From Macrococcoides bohemicum (lineage in GTDB: Bacteria > Bacillota > Bacilli > Staphylococcales > Staphylococcaceae), in the NCBI RefSeq assembly GCF_042658685.1, contig NZ_JBHSQY010000012.1: 64,000 bases of DNA. One strand, written 5' to 3'. The number at the start of each line of letters is the position of its first letter. The first letter of the stretch is position 1. Both the position numbers and the translations under genes were made by a program. The notes below the pieces were generated by a model that had not been told where the DNA came from, searched no databases, and was given only the letters and a program-made list of their open reading frames with translations. Positions 7,894 through 15,075 of this stretch are shown here, one piece after another.

Positions 7894-8266
7894 TAACGCG
7901 TTGAAGACGTAACACGCCAATTAAGTACTGGTGATAAAGTGCATCTTCATAAAAGAAATGCTTTGCCTTTACATCAAATTCTTTTATAGAGATTTGGTAT
8001 TTTTCAGCCCATGACTTTACGAGATCAAAGCGTTTATTGCTTTCAGGATATGGGTAATTTATGCCTTCAAATATGCTATACATCGCCTGGAAGTTACCAT
8101 CTACTGTTGGATTCATAATCAGTACTACTGAAGTTTTAGGCTGTTTTTCCAACGTAGTATGTAAAAACAATAAACAGTCCGTTCGTTCATGATTATATTT
8201 CATTAACTGCTCGAGTTCGAAAAGATCACTATATCCTTCGCCGAGCGAAATAAAAGCTTGTTTCAT
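7877..8266 (-). CDS. Conserved hypothetical protein (DUF7147-like)
   Basis: A 129-residue soluble protein starting MKQAFISLGEGYSDLFELEQL. This LGEGYSDLFEL start is typical of a small conserved protein in Bacilli that is sometimes mislabelled methylthioribose kinase; there is no kinase motif here. Its function is unknown. It has a strong AAGGAGAACC ribosome-binding site on the minus strand. It converges on ylbG with a 17-base overlap and lies back-to-back with rsmD. Confidence 0.65.
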   Translation of the reverse strand: MKQAFISLGEGYSDLFELEQLMKYNHERTDCLLFLHTTLEKQPKTSVVLIMNPTVDGNFQAMYSIFEGINYPYPESNKRFDLVKSWAEKYQISIKEFDVKAKHFFYEDALYHQYLIGVLRLQRVIKPMH

Positions 8267-8343
8267 TATGGTTCTCCTTTATTTATTGATATTAATATTA
8301 TACATGAAAAGAACCGTGAGAATAAATTTAAAAGGAGTAATAT

Positions 8344-8883
8344 ATGCGTGTTATTGGTGGGAAATATAAACGATTTCAGTTAACTGCACCAAAAGGAGTA
8401 ACTTCAAGACCAACAACAGATAAAATTAAAGAAACGATGTTTAATATTCTCGGTCCGATGAATGGCATAGGACTTGATTTATTTGCTGGCAGTGGTGGAT
8501 TGGGGGTAGAAGCGATAAGCAGAGGCCTTTCCAAAGTGATTTTTGTAGATGGAAGTTTTGAATCAATACAGATGATTAAGAAAAACACTTCATTTCTTGA
8601 CGAAGAAGTTGAAATTTATAAGAATGATTACAAAAGAGCTTTAAAGGCATTAAATAAAAGAGATATTCAGTTTAATATGATTTTTTTAGATCCCCCGTAT
8701 CAAAAGAATATCGTTAATGAAGCATTGCCTATGATTAAGGAATTTGATTTACTTGCAGAAGACGGTCAAATCCTTATAGAATGTGAGAAGAATGAAAGAA
8801 TAGATACGCTTGACTATGAAGTGATAAAAAATGAAACATATGGCATAACAAAATTAATCATATTAAGAGGTAATTATGAGTAA
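8344..8883 (+). CDS. rsmD: 16S rRNA (guanine(966)-N2)-methyltransferase RsmD
   Basis: The 179-residue protein has the family hallmarks: N-terminal MRVIGGKYKR and the SRPTTDKIKETMFNIL segment, SAM motif I LDLFAGSGGLGVEAISRG (about residues 41-58), and the catalytic motif IV DPPY (about 116-119). RsmD methylates G966 of 16S rRNA in the assembled small subunit. The ATG follows AAAGGAG. It overlaps coaD by 8 bases, so the two are coexpressed, an arrangement conserved in Bacilli (ylbH-coaD). Confidence 0.93.
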   Translation: MRVIGGKYKRFQLTAPKGVTSRPTTDKIKETMFNILGPMNGIGLDLFAGSGGLGVEAISRGLSKVIFVDGSFESIQMIKKNTSFLDEEVEIYKNDYKRALKALNKRDIQFNMIFLDPPYQKNIVNEALPMIKEFDLLAEDGQILIECEKNERIDTLDYEVIKNETYGITKLIILRGNYE

Positions 8884-9376
8884 AACAATCGCAGTAGTAC
8901 CAGGAAGCTTTGACCCTGTCACAAAAGGACACTTAGATATCATACAGCGAAGTAGTGAATTATTTGATGAAATACATGTCTCTGTATTGAATAATGCTAA
9001 AAAGACCGGTTTTTTCACGATAGAAGAACGTCTTACTCTCATTGAAGAAGCGGTTAAAGATATTCCGAATGTAAAAGTTGATTATTTTTCAGGTTTACTT
9101 GTGCATTTTTGTGAAAGAGTAGGTGCTAAACAAATCGTACGTGGATTACGTGCAGTTTCTGACTTTGAATATGAGATGCAGCTGACAAGCATGAATAAGA
9201 AATTAAACGATGATATAGAAACATTATATATGATGACTAACAACCAATATTCATTTATTTCTTCGAGTATGGTTAAAGAAGTTGCAAAATATGGTGGGGA
9301 TGTATCGAGTATTGTACCTAAAAATGTTGAGATTGCACTAAAAGAAAAGTATCAGCAATTAGCAGAAGAAGAATAG
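8876..9376 (+). CDS. coaD: Phosphopantetheine adenylyltransferase
   Basis: A 166-residue nucleotidyltransferase with the signature PGSFDPVTKGHLDII (residues 9-23, containing the T-x-G-H motif), the RGLRAVSDFEYE substrate-binding segment (about 88-99) and the C-terminal SFISSSMVKE motif (about 122-131). It catalyses the penultimate step of coenzyme A synthesis, 4'-phosphopantetheine plus ATP to dephospho-CoA. The length is typical of the family. It is translated from within the rsmD end and closed by a strong terminator. Confidence 0.95.
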   Translation: MSKTIAVVPGSFDPVTKGHLDIIQRSSELFDEIHVSVLNNAKKTGFFTIEERLTLIEEAVKDIPNVKVDYFSGLLVHFCERVGAKQIVRGLRAVSDFEYEMQLTSMNKKLNDDIETLYMMTNNQYSFISSSMVKEVAKYGGDVSSIVPKNVEIALKEKYQQLAEEE

Positions 9377-9387
9377 TAAATCATATT

Positions 9388-9420
9388 GAAAAACCACATC
9401 CGGATAAGATGTGGTTTTTT
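9388..9420 (+). terminator. Terminator after coaD
   Basis: AAAACCACATC / GATGTGGTTTT around CGGATAA, followed by a T-run. It ends the rsmD-coaD transcript. Confidence 0.85.
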
Positions 9421-9527
9421 GATGGAGTAGTTGAAATTTATATACTTTCCAATGGGTTGAAATGCAAGGATCAGAGTAAGTAGTAGAAATTAGATAATAC
9501 AACCGCTTTACTAGCGCGACCCAATCG

Positions 9528-10598
9528 TTATCGATTGTATACAACTGGCGTATTAAAATCTGTCATCGAGCTACCACTTATAAGGTTATATATTTCAGTA
9601 GCTTTTATTTCTAAACCGAAATAATCACGCGACGCGCTGTTTACGTTTGTCACGATTACAACATCTTCAATTGATTTGATTAGTTTTCGTCCTGTGTCAT
9701 TCATCCCTAGTATACGTATAGCTGTAATTTCTTTTAATCGAGGAACATCTTTTTCTTTTATATTTAACAATAGATAGACAAGTAACCGTTGAATTCTACT
9801 TCTCGTATATCGTTTTGATACCATCTTTTCAATTAATTCGTCGAATGTTTCAACTTCACTAATGACTTTCTTAAATCGATTTTCTAATCCTTCATACATC
9901 GTATATATTTTTTGAAGTTCAAGTACATTCATGGATAGCATACGATATTTTAATAGCGTAAAATAATCTTCCCAGCGGACTGCATTGACGATTAATTCAC
10001 TGTGAGGCATCGTCTCTTTAATGTCATTATCATTAAAGTAATTCTTCCGTATTGCAGTTGCGCTTGAAATTGTACCTGTCAAAACTTCATCTGTATAATT
10101 ATTATTAATTCTTGAGATTGGAATTAATGTCAGGGTAGGGTATATTTCTCTCGTAGCTTTCATATATGCATGAGCTAATATATCATTTGATTTTAAATCA
10201 GCACTCATTAATTTTGGGTATGCTGCTCCAGTACGTATAGCTTCACGAGTAGGTGACTTTATCTCAAAATCAATTTTGTTAAGGTCTCCGCTCTCACTGC
10301 CGAAAGACAAACCTTCGAGACCGAGCTTTTTAGCGATCATGATACCACCACGAGCAAAGTCATCTGCATAACTTATTGCATAGAATTGAGGGAGTTCAAC
10401 AACTAAGTCCACATAATCAAGCGCCATTTTTGTACGCATAAATTTATTTATAAATGCAGGCTCACCACGTTGAACGAATTGTCCACTCATGATTGCTACA
10501 ATAATAGCATCTGGATATAATTTTTTAACCTGCTCTATCTGATATTTATGGCCATTATGAAAAGGATTATATTCACAAATTATTCCGATTGCCTTCAT
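9528..10598 (-). CDS. tmcAL: tRNA(Met) cytidine acetate ligase TmcAL
   Basis: A 356-residue protein (YlbM family) with an N-terminal nucleotidyltransferase fold: GIICEYNPFHNGHKYQIEQ (residues 4-22) carries the HxGH-type motif, and FVQRGEPA follows. Members ligate acetate to the wobble cytidine of elongator tRNA-Met using ATP, giving ac4C34. The ATG at 10598 lies 7 bases after GAGGGG; an upstream GTG at 10613 precedes that site and is rejected. It is a single gene, divergent from yceD. The 107 bases between its stop and the coaD terminator show no clear terminator of its own. Confidence 0.9.
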   Translation of the reverse strand: MKAIGIICEYNPFHNGHKYQIEQVKKLYPDAIIVAIMSGQFVQRGEPAFINKFMRTKMALDYVDLVVELPQFYAISYADDFARGGIMIAKKLGLEGLSFGSESGDLNKIDFEIKSPTREAIRTGAAYPKLMSADLKSNDILAHAYMKATREIYPTLTLIPISRINNNYTDEVLTGTISSATAIRKNYFNDNDIKETMPHSELIVNAVRWEDYFTLLKYRMLSMNVLELQKIYTMYEGLENRFKKVISEVETFDELIEKMVSKRYTRSRIQRLLVYLLLNIKEKDVPRLKEITAIRILGMNDTGRKLIKSIEDVVIVTNVNSASRDYFGLEIKATEIYNLISGSSMTDFNTPVVYNR

Positions 10599-10662
10599 TG
10601 TATTTCCCCTCACATCAGTTTATAATAATGATTGTAACAGAAATATCTGTTAAGAAAAAATC

Positions 10663-10692
10663 TTGACAAACTGTTATTAAAAGAGGTAAAAT
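10663..10692 (+). promoter_or_regulatory. Promoter of yceD-rpmF
   Basis: A perfect -35 TTGACA (10663-10668) and a -10 TAAAAT (10687-10692) with 18 bases between them, 30 bases upstream of the yceD start. Confidence 0.7.
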
Positions 10693-10722
10693 AAATTTTG
10701 TGTTTGTAAGAGGTGAAACCAT

Positions 10723-11235
10723 ATGAAATGGTCATTAGCTGAATTAAGAAAACATCGTGATAGTGGTTATCCATTTGAATCAGAAATCAACTTAAATCAT
10801 TTAATATCTAGCTTACAGTTAGTTGATATATCACCGATTAAGGTGGAGGGTAAATTAACATCTAAGTCAAACGAAGTAGTAGCTGATTTACATGTAACTG
10901 GACAATTCGTTATGACTTGTGCAAGAACATTAGAAGATGTTGAAGTTCCATTCGATATCAAATCAGTAGAATATTTTGATGATAACGATTATGTTGAATA
11001 TGATGAGAATAGACATGCCATTTTGAATGGTGTTATAGACTTAACACCCGTTATTCAAGAGTTAGTTGTAATCAATAAACCTGTACGTGTGGTAAAAGAG
11101 GATGTTGATTTAGAACTAACAAAAGGTAAAGGTTGGGAAGTAATTGATGAAAGTCAATTAGAAGATGAAAAGCCTAAGGTTGATCCAAGGCTTGCAAAAC
11201 TTCAAGCTTTAAAAGACAGTATGTCTGAAAACTAG
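10723..11235 (+). CDS. yceD: YceD family protein (DUF177)
   Basis: A 170-residue acidic soluble protein of the DUF177/YceD family (YlbN in Bacillus). It carries the family cysteine in FVMTCARTLEDVEVPFD (about residues 63-79) and a conserved segment DLTPVIQELVVINKP (about 106-120). The gene lies directly upstream of rpmF in most bacteria, and the protein has been tied to 23S rRNA accumulation in plants and E. coli; the molecular role is unclear. It is cotranscribed with rpmF, 21 bases away. Confidence 0.88.
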   Translation: MKWSLAELRKHRDSGYPFESEINLNHLISSLQLVDISPIKVEGKLTSKSNEVVADLHVTGQFVMTCARTLEDVEVPFDIKSVEYFDDNDYVEYDENRHAILNGVIDLTPVIQELVVINKPVRVVKEDVDLELTKGKGWEVIDESQLEDEKPKVDPRLAKLQALKDSMSEN

Positions 11236-11256
11236 ATCGATAGGAGGCAAAATACA

Positions 11257-11430
11257 ATGGCAGTTCCTTTTAGAAGAACATCTAAAACAGCGAAAAGAAA
11301 ACGTCGTACACACTTCAAATTATCAGTACCTGGTATGGTTGAATGTCCATCATGTGGCGAAATGAAATTATCTCACCGTGTATGTCCATCATGTGGTTCT
11401 TACAATGGTAAAGAAGTAGTTTCTAAATAA
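11257..11430 (+). CDS. rpmF: 50S ribosomal protein L32
   Basis: A 57-residue basic protein beginning MAVPFRRTSKTAKRKRR, with two CPSCG-type pairs (ECPSCGEMK and VCPSCGSYN) forming a four-cysteine zinc ribbon. This is the zinc-binding C+ form of L32. The start follows TAGGAGG at the usual distance. Zinc-independent paralogues exist in some staphylococci; none is seen in this window. A strong terminator follows. Confidence 0.97.
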   Translation: MAVPFRRTSKTAKRKRRTHFKLSVPGMVECPSCGEMKLSHRVCPSCGSYNGKEVVSK

Positions 11431-11437
11431 TTTTTTT

Positions 11438-11473
11438 ATAAGTGTATCGCTTTTGCGATACACTTATTTTTTT
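11438..11473 (+). terminator. Terminator after rpmF
   Basis: AAGTGTATCGC / GCGATACACTT around TTTT, followed by ATTTTTTT. Confidence 0.9.
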
Positions 11474-11489
11474 CGAGTAAGCCATAAAA

Positions 11490-11518
11490 TTGTATTTGCG
11501 CTTGATTATCATTATACT
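11490..11518 (+). promoter_or_regulatory. Putative bshC promoter
   Basis: -35 TTGTAT (11490-11495) and -10 TATACT (11513-11518) with 17 bases between them. The -10 lies within the perfect inverted repeat listed separately. An alternative with TTGATT (11502-11507) and TAAAAT (11528-11533) has a 20-base spacer and is less likely. Confidence 0.5.
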
Positions 11519-11530
11519 AAATAATGATAA
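11506..11530. promoter_or_regulatory. Perfect 10-bp inverted repeat over the bshC promoter
   Basis: TTATCATTAT, five bases (ACTAA), then ATAATGATAA: a perfect dyad 19 bases upstream of the bshC GTG, overlapping the likely -10. The half-sites contain TGATAA-type sequences as in Fur-family boxes, but the arrangement is not the standard Fur, PerR or Zur 7-1-7 site. The regulator is unknown. Confidence 0.5.
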
Positions 11531-11548
11531 AATGCGAGGTGTAGACAA

Positions 11549-13144
11549 GTGGAGATAATTAAGCAGTTAGCAGATAACAAAGGGGCTTTTATAGAGCGCT
11601 ACACACATCAGGATGATGTGTTATCACAATATAGATATGATGTAACAAAAGATGAAAGTTATAAATTGCGTATGAACGATAAAGCAAATGGTCTTGAATC
11701 TGAGCTTTCAAAAGTAATTGAAAATTATATGTCGAAGTTTGAACTGAGCGAAAAACAACGTGAAAATATAAATCTTTTAGCCGAAGGTAATAAAGTTGTC
11801 ATCGGCGGGCAACAAGCAGGACTGTTTGTTAGTCCAATGTATACAATACATAAAATTATTACTATAATTGTTCTTGCAAAAGAGCAATCAACGAAACTAG
11901 GTACTAAGATAATACCTGTATTCTGGATTGCAGGTGAAGATCATGATTTTGATGAAGTGAATTATATTAATGTATATACAGCGGAAAATAACGTGCATAA
12001 AATTAAATATTATCCAACTGAAGAAGTAACAGATAGTGTATCTGAACTTAACTTTGAACAGGAAGCATTAAAATTTACGATTGACCGCTTTATTACGAGT
12101 TTAACAGAAACTAATGCAACAAAATCGATTTATAAACTTTTAAATAATTTGCCAGAAAACTGGACGGATCATTTCCAATACATTATTCATACGTTATTTA
12201 AAGACTATGGTTTACTGTTAATTGATAGCCAGAACAAAGAAGTTCGTGCGCTGGAAACGGACATACTTGTGTGGATGTTTGATCACCATGAAGCAATCAA
12301 TCAAGCTTTTAGAAATGGACAAGAAAAGATGGAATCCCTTATCGGAGAACGCCAAATTTTAACTGAAACAAATGTTCATTTATTTATGTCATTTGAAGGC
12401 AAACGTCAGTTATTAAAGTTCGAAGATGGAAAATATAAATTATCTAAATCTGATGCCACTTTTACTAAAGCTGAAATGAGAGCTAAAATTCAAGTTGCGC
12501 CACATTTATTCAGTAACAATGTTGTTACACGTCCATTGATGGAAGAAATGCTATTTAACACATTAGCATTTGTCGGTGGCCCATCAGAAATTAAATACTG
12601 GGGAGAGTTAAAGCAGGTTTTTGATTTCGCAAAAGTTGAAATGCCTCCAGTGGTCCCACGTATGCGTATAACCTATATAAATGACAAATTATTAAAGGAT
12701 ATGCAACGTTTCAATATTACGATTGATTCGCTTTACGATAATGGTATTGAGAAGTTCCAGAACGATTTTTTAGGTTCAAAGGAAAATAGACTCTTGCTTA
12801 GTCAAATGCAGGAAACGATTGCAAATATTGAAGCGGATTATGAAGCAATGCAATTACTAGATGTTCCAATGGAGACAAAACAATTGTTGCAGGATAATTT
12901 GAATTATCATAAACGTCAATTTGAATATTTTAAGAAACGCTATCATCAAGATATTAAACGCCGTCATGATGTTGATTTTAAAGCGTTGAACGCTATCGGG
13001 AATATAATGAATCCTGGAGGAGGCTTACAGGAGAGAATAATGCATCCTATTCAGTTTATCAATACGTACGATTTTGGCATATTTGATGAAGTTATTGATA
13101 ACATCAATAACTACACGTTCGATCATACGATTTTAAAACTATAG
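11549..13144 (+). CDS. bshC: Bacillithiol synthase BshC (cysteine-adding enzyme)
   Basis: A 531-residue protein matching the BshC (YllA) family, which adds cysteine to glucosaminyl-malate in the last step of making bacillithiol, the main low-molecular-weight thiol of staphylococci and bacilli. Recognisable segments are VVIGGQQAGLFVSPMYTIHKI (around residue 88), PVFWIAGEDHDFDEVNYI (about 130-147) and the late GLQERIMHP motif before the C-terminus. The start is GTG behind GCGAGGTG. It is the usual neighbour upstream of mraZ in Staphylococcaceae, here in its own unit with a strong terminator. Confidence 0.92.
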   Translation: MEIIKQLADNKGAFIERYTHQDDVLSQYRYDVTKDESYKLRMNDKANGLESELSKVIENYMSKFELSEKQRENINLLAEGNKVVIGGQQAGLFVSPMYTIHKIITIIVLAKEQSTKLGTKIIPVFWIAGEDHDFDEVNYINVYTAENNVHKIKYYPTEEVTDSVSELNFEQEALKFTIDRFITSLTETNATKSIYKLLNNLPENWTDHFQYIIHTLFKDYGLLLIDSQNKEVRALETDILVWMFDHHEAINQAFRNGQEKMESLIGERQILTETNVHLFMSFEGKRQLLKFEDGKYKLSKSDATFTKAEMRAKIQVAPHLFSNNVVTRPLMEEMLFNTLAFVGGPSEIKYWGELKQVFDFAKVEMPPVVPRMRITYINDKLLKDMQRFNITIDSLYDNGIEKFQNDFLGSKENRLLLSQMQETIANIEADYEAMQLLDVPMETKQLLQDNLNYHKRQFEYFKKRYHQDIKRRHDVDFKALNAIGNIMNPGGGLQERIMHPIQFINTYDFGIFDEVIDNINNYTFDHTILKL

Positions 13145-13184
13145 ATGATATTCTTTTCTTATTACAACATTATATTTGGGATTT

Positions 13185-13223
13185 CCCCCCACCACGGTTT
13201 TTTAGCGTGGTGGGGGGTTTTTT
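13185..13223 (+). terminator. GC-rich terminator after bshC
   Basis: CCCCCCACCACG / CGTGGTGGGGGG, a perfect 12-base stem followed by six T residues. It is unusually strong for this low-GC region and insulates the division cluster from bshC. Confidence 0.93.
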
Positions 13224-13262
13224 GCGTCTTCATATAAAAAATAAAAAAGTTTTGAATAATTA

Positions 13263-13292
13263 GTGGAGGAAAGTGGTGGGATGTGGTAAATT
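13263..13292 (+). promoter_or_regulatory. Three tandem MraZ-binding boxes
   Basis: GTGGAGGAAA, GTGGTGGGAT and GTGGTAAATT start at 13263, 13273 and 13283, exactly 10 bases apart, just upstream of mraZ. MraZ proteins of other bacteria bind tandem GTGG/TGGG-type repeats with one-helical-turn spacing in front of their own gene, so this is very probably the autoregulatory operator of the division cluster. Confidence 0.75.
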
Positions 13293-13315
13293 TATATTAA
13301 GGCTAGGTGATGACT

Positions 13316-13747
13316 ATGTTCATGGGTGAATATCAACATCAACTGGATACCAAAGGTCGCATGATTGTACCTGCTAAGTTCCGAGATGAATTAACAGAAC
13401 ATTTTGTTATTACTCGTGGCCTTGATAAGTGTTTGTTTGGCTATCCTTTAGATGAATGGAAAAGAATTGAAGAAAAATTAAAAACTTTACCAATAACTAA
13501 ACGAGATGCCAGAAAATTTATGCGTTTATTCTTCTCTGGTGCAGTAGAAGTAGAATTAGATAAACAAGGACGTATTAATATTCCAAAGAATTTAATGGAA
13601 TATGCTGGTTTATCGAAGGAATGTACAGTGATAGGCGTTTCAACTCGAATTGAGATTTGGGACAGAAGTAGCTGGGATAATTTCTATGAAGATACTGAAG
13701 AGCACTATGAAGAAATTGCTGAAGAGTTAATTGATTTTGATCTATAG
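13316..13747 (+). CDS. mraZ: Transcriptional regulator MraZ
   Basis: A 143-residue protein with two AbrB-like MraZ domains: MFMGEYQHQLDTKGRMIVPAKFRDEL at the N-terminus and VEVELDKQGRINIPKNL (about residues 78-94), each with the DxKGR-type loop. It forms a ring that binds repeats upstream of its own operon. The start is set at ATG 13316, as AGGTGA lies 6 bases upstream and relatives begin MFMGEY; GTG 13307 and ATG 13310 overlap that site. It is the first gene of the division and wall cluster and is 9 bases from rsmH. Confidence 0.93.
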   Translation: MFMGEYQHQLDTKGRMIVPAKFRDELTEHFVITRGLDKCLFGYPLDEWKRIEEKLKTLPITKRDARKFMRLFFSGAVEVELDKQGRINIPKNLMEYAGLSKECTVIGVSTRIEIWDRSSWDNFYEDTEEHYEEIAEELIDFDL

Positions 13748-13756
13748 GAGGAAAAC

Positions 13757-14689
13757 ATGTTCCATCATATTACTGTGTTATTAGAAGAAACTGTTGATCA
13801 ACTTAATATTAAACCGAATGGTATATATGTTGATTGTACTTTAGGTGGAGCGGGTCATAGTCTTTATTTAGTCAAACAATTAACGAATGGTAGATTGATT
13901 TCAATCGATCAGGACCAGACTGCGATTGACAATGCACACATCATTTTGAAAGATCATTTAGATAAAGTAACTTTCGTTAAAGATAACTTCAGGAATTTAA
14001 GAGCTATCTTAAATGAACTTAATATTGATAAAGTAGATGGCGTTCTTTATGACTTAGGGGTTTCTAGTCCACAACTTGATGTAGGAGAAAGAGGATTTAG
14101 TTATCACCAGGAAGCAAGGCTCGATATGCGAATGGATCAATCACAAACGCTTTCAGCATATGAAGTAGTCAATGAATGGCCCTATGAAAAGTTAGTTTCA
14201 ATATTCTTTCGTTATGGTGAAGAAAAATTTTCTAAACAAATCGCTCGAAAAATTGAAAATATTAGAGAAACAACACCAATTGAAACGACATCTGATTTAG
14301 TTGAAATTATTAAGGACGCAATTCCAGCACCAGCCAGAAGAACAGGCGGACATCCTGCTAAAAGAGTTTTTCAGGCCATAAGAATTGCGGTAAATGACGA
14401 ACTAGGTGCTTTTGAAGAGTCGATTGAACAAGCGATTGATTCTGTTAATGTGGGTGGAAGAATTTCAGTTATTACTTTCCATTCATTAGAAGATAGACTA
14501 TGTAAACAAGTTTTTCAGGAGTATGAAAAAGGTCCTGATATTCCTAGAGGTTTACCAGTTATCCCGGATGAGTACAAGCCGAAATTAAAACGTATTAATA
14601 AGAAACCGATTGTATCGACAGAACAAGAACTAGAAGAGAATAATAGAGCACGCAGCGCAAAACTTAGAGTCGTAGAAATATTAAAATAA
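13757..14689 (+). CDS. rsmH: 16S rRNA (cytosine(1402)-N4)-methyltransferase RsmH
   Basis: A 310-residue enzyme with SAM motif I YVDCTLGGAGHS (about residues 24-35), LYDLGVSSPQLDVGERGFSY (about 98-117), the GGHPAKRVFQAIRIAVNDEL stretch (about 197-216) and FHSLEDR (about 243-249). These are the signatures of the MraW family. It methylates C1402 in the ribosomal decoding centre. A TAGGAGG site precedes the ATG, and the gene is cotranscribed with mraZ and ftsL, as in most bacteria. Confidence 0.95.
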   Translation: MFHHITVLLEETVDQLNIKPNGIYVDCTLGGAGHSLYLVKQLTNGRLISIDQDQTAIDNAHIILKDHLDKVTFVKDNFRNLRAILNELNIDKVDGVLYDLGVSSPQLDVGERGFSYHQEARLDMRMDQSQTLSAYEVVNEWPYEKLVSIFFRYGEEKFSKQIARKIENIRETTPIETTSDLVEIIKDAIPAPARRTGGHPAKRVFQAIRIAVNDELGAFEESIEQAIDSVNVGGRISVITFHSLEDRLCKQVFQEYEKGPDIPRGLPVIPDEYKPKLKRINKKPIVSTEQELEENNRARSAKLRVVEILK

Positions 14690-14700
14690 GAGGTGACAAC

Positions 14701-15075
14701 ATGGCAGTAGAATACATCAATCCAAATTATTATGAACAGACACAAGCACAACCTAAAGTTATAACAAAAACTGTTACAAAATCCCATGTTGTTTCGTTAT
14801 CTAAATTAGAGAAATTAGTATATTTATCATTGGTGACATTGATTGCTTTAGTAAGTATTTATATGCTATCTTTAAAATATGACGCGTATCACACAAATAG
14901 TAAGATTGCTGCAATTGAACAAAAAATTGTTCATCAAAAATCTGTAAATGGTGAGTTAAATTCAGAAGCGATGAAACAATCTTCTTATGAACGTGTCTAT
15001 AGTAAAGCAAAGTCGTTCGGACTTAGCTTGAATAATGATAACGTAAAGGTAGTGCAAAAAGATGTCACGAACTAA
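14701..15075 (+). CDS. ftsL: Cell division protein FtsL
   Basis: A 124-residue bitopic membrane protein: cytoplasmic tail of about 40 residues, one membrane helix (about 40-59) and an external coiled-coil segment (about 65-110). This is the size and topology of FtsL. It partners FtsB/DivIC and DivIB to recruit and activate septal peptidoglycan synthesis. Sequence conservation in the family is low, so the call rests on position between rsmH and the PBP gene plus topology. Its last 14 bases overlap the PBP start. Confidence 0.9.
   Translation: MAVEYINPNYYEQTQAQPKVITKTVTKSHVVSLSKLEKLVYLSLVTLIALVSIYMLSLKYDAYHTNSKIAAIEQKIVHQKSVNGELNSEAMKQSSYERVYSKAKSFGLSLNNDNVKVVQKDVTN

Noticed and set aside
9421..9527. 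Terminator or small gene between coaD and tmcAL
   Set aside because: Only weak inverted repeats such as CAATCG/CGATTG, no T-run, and no coding frame with a start and ribosome-binding site.
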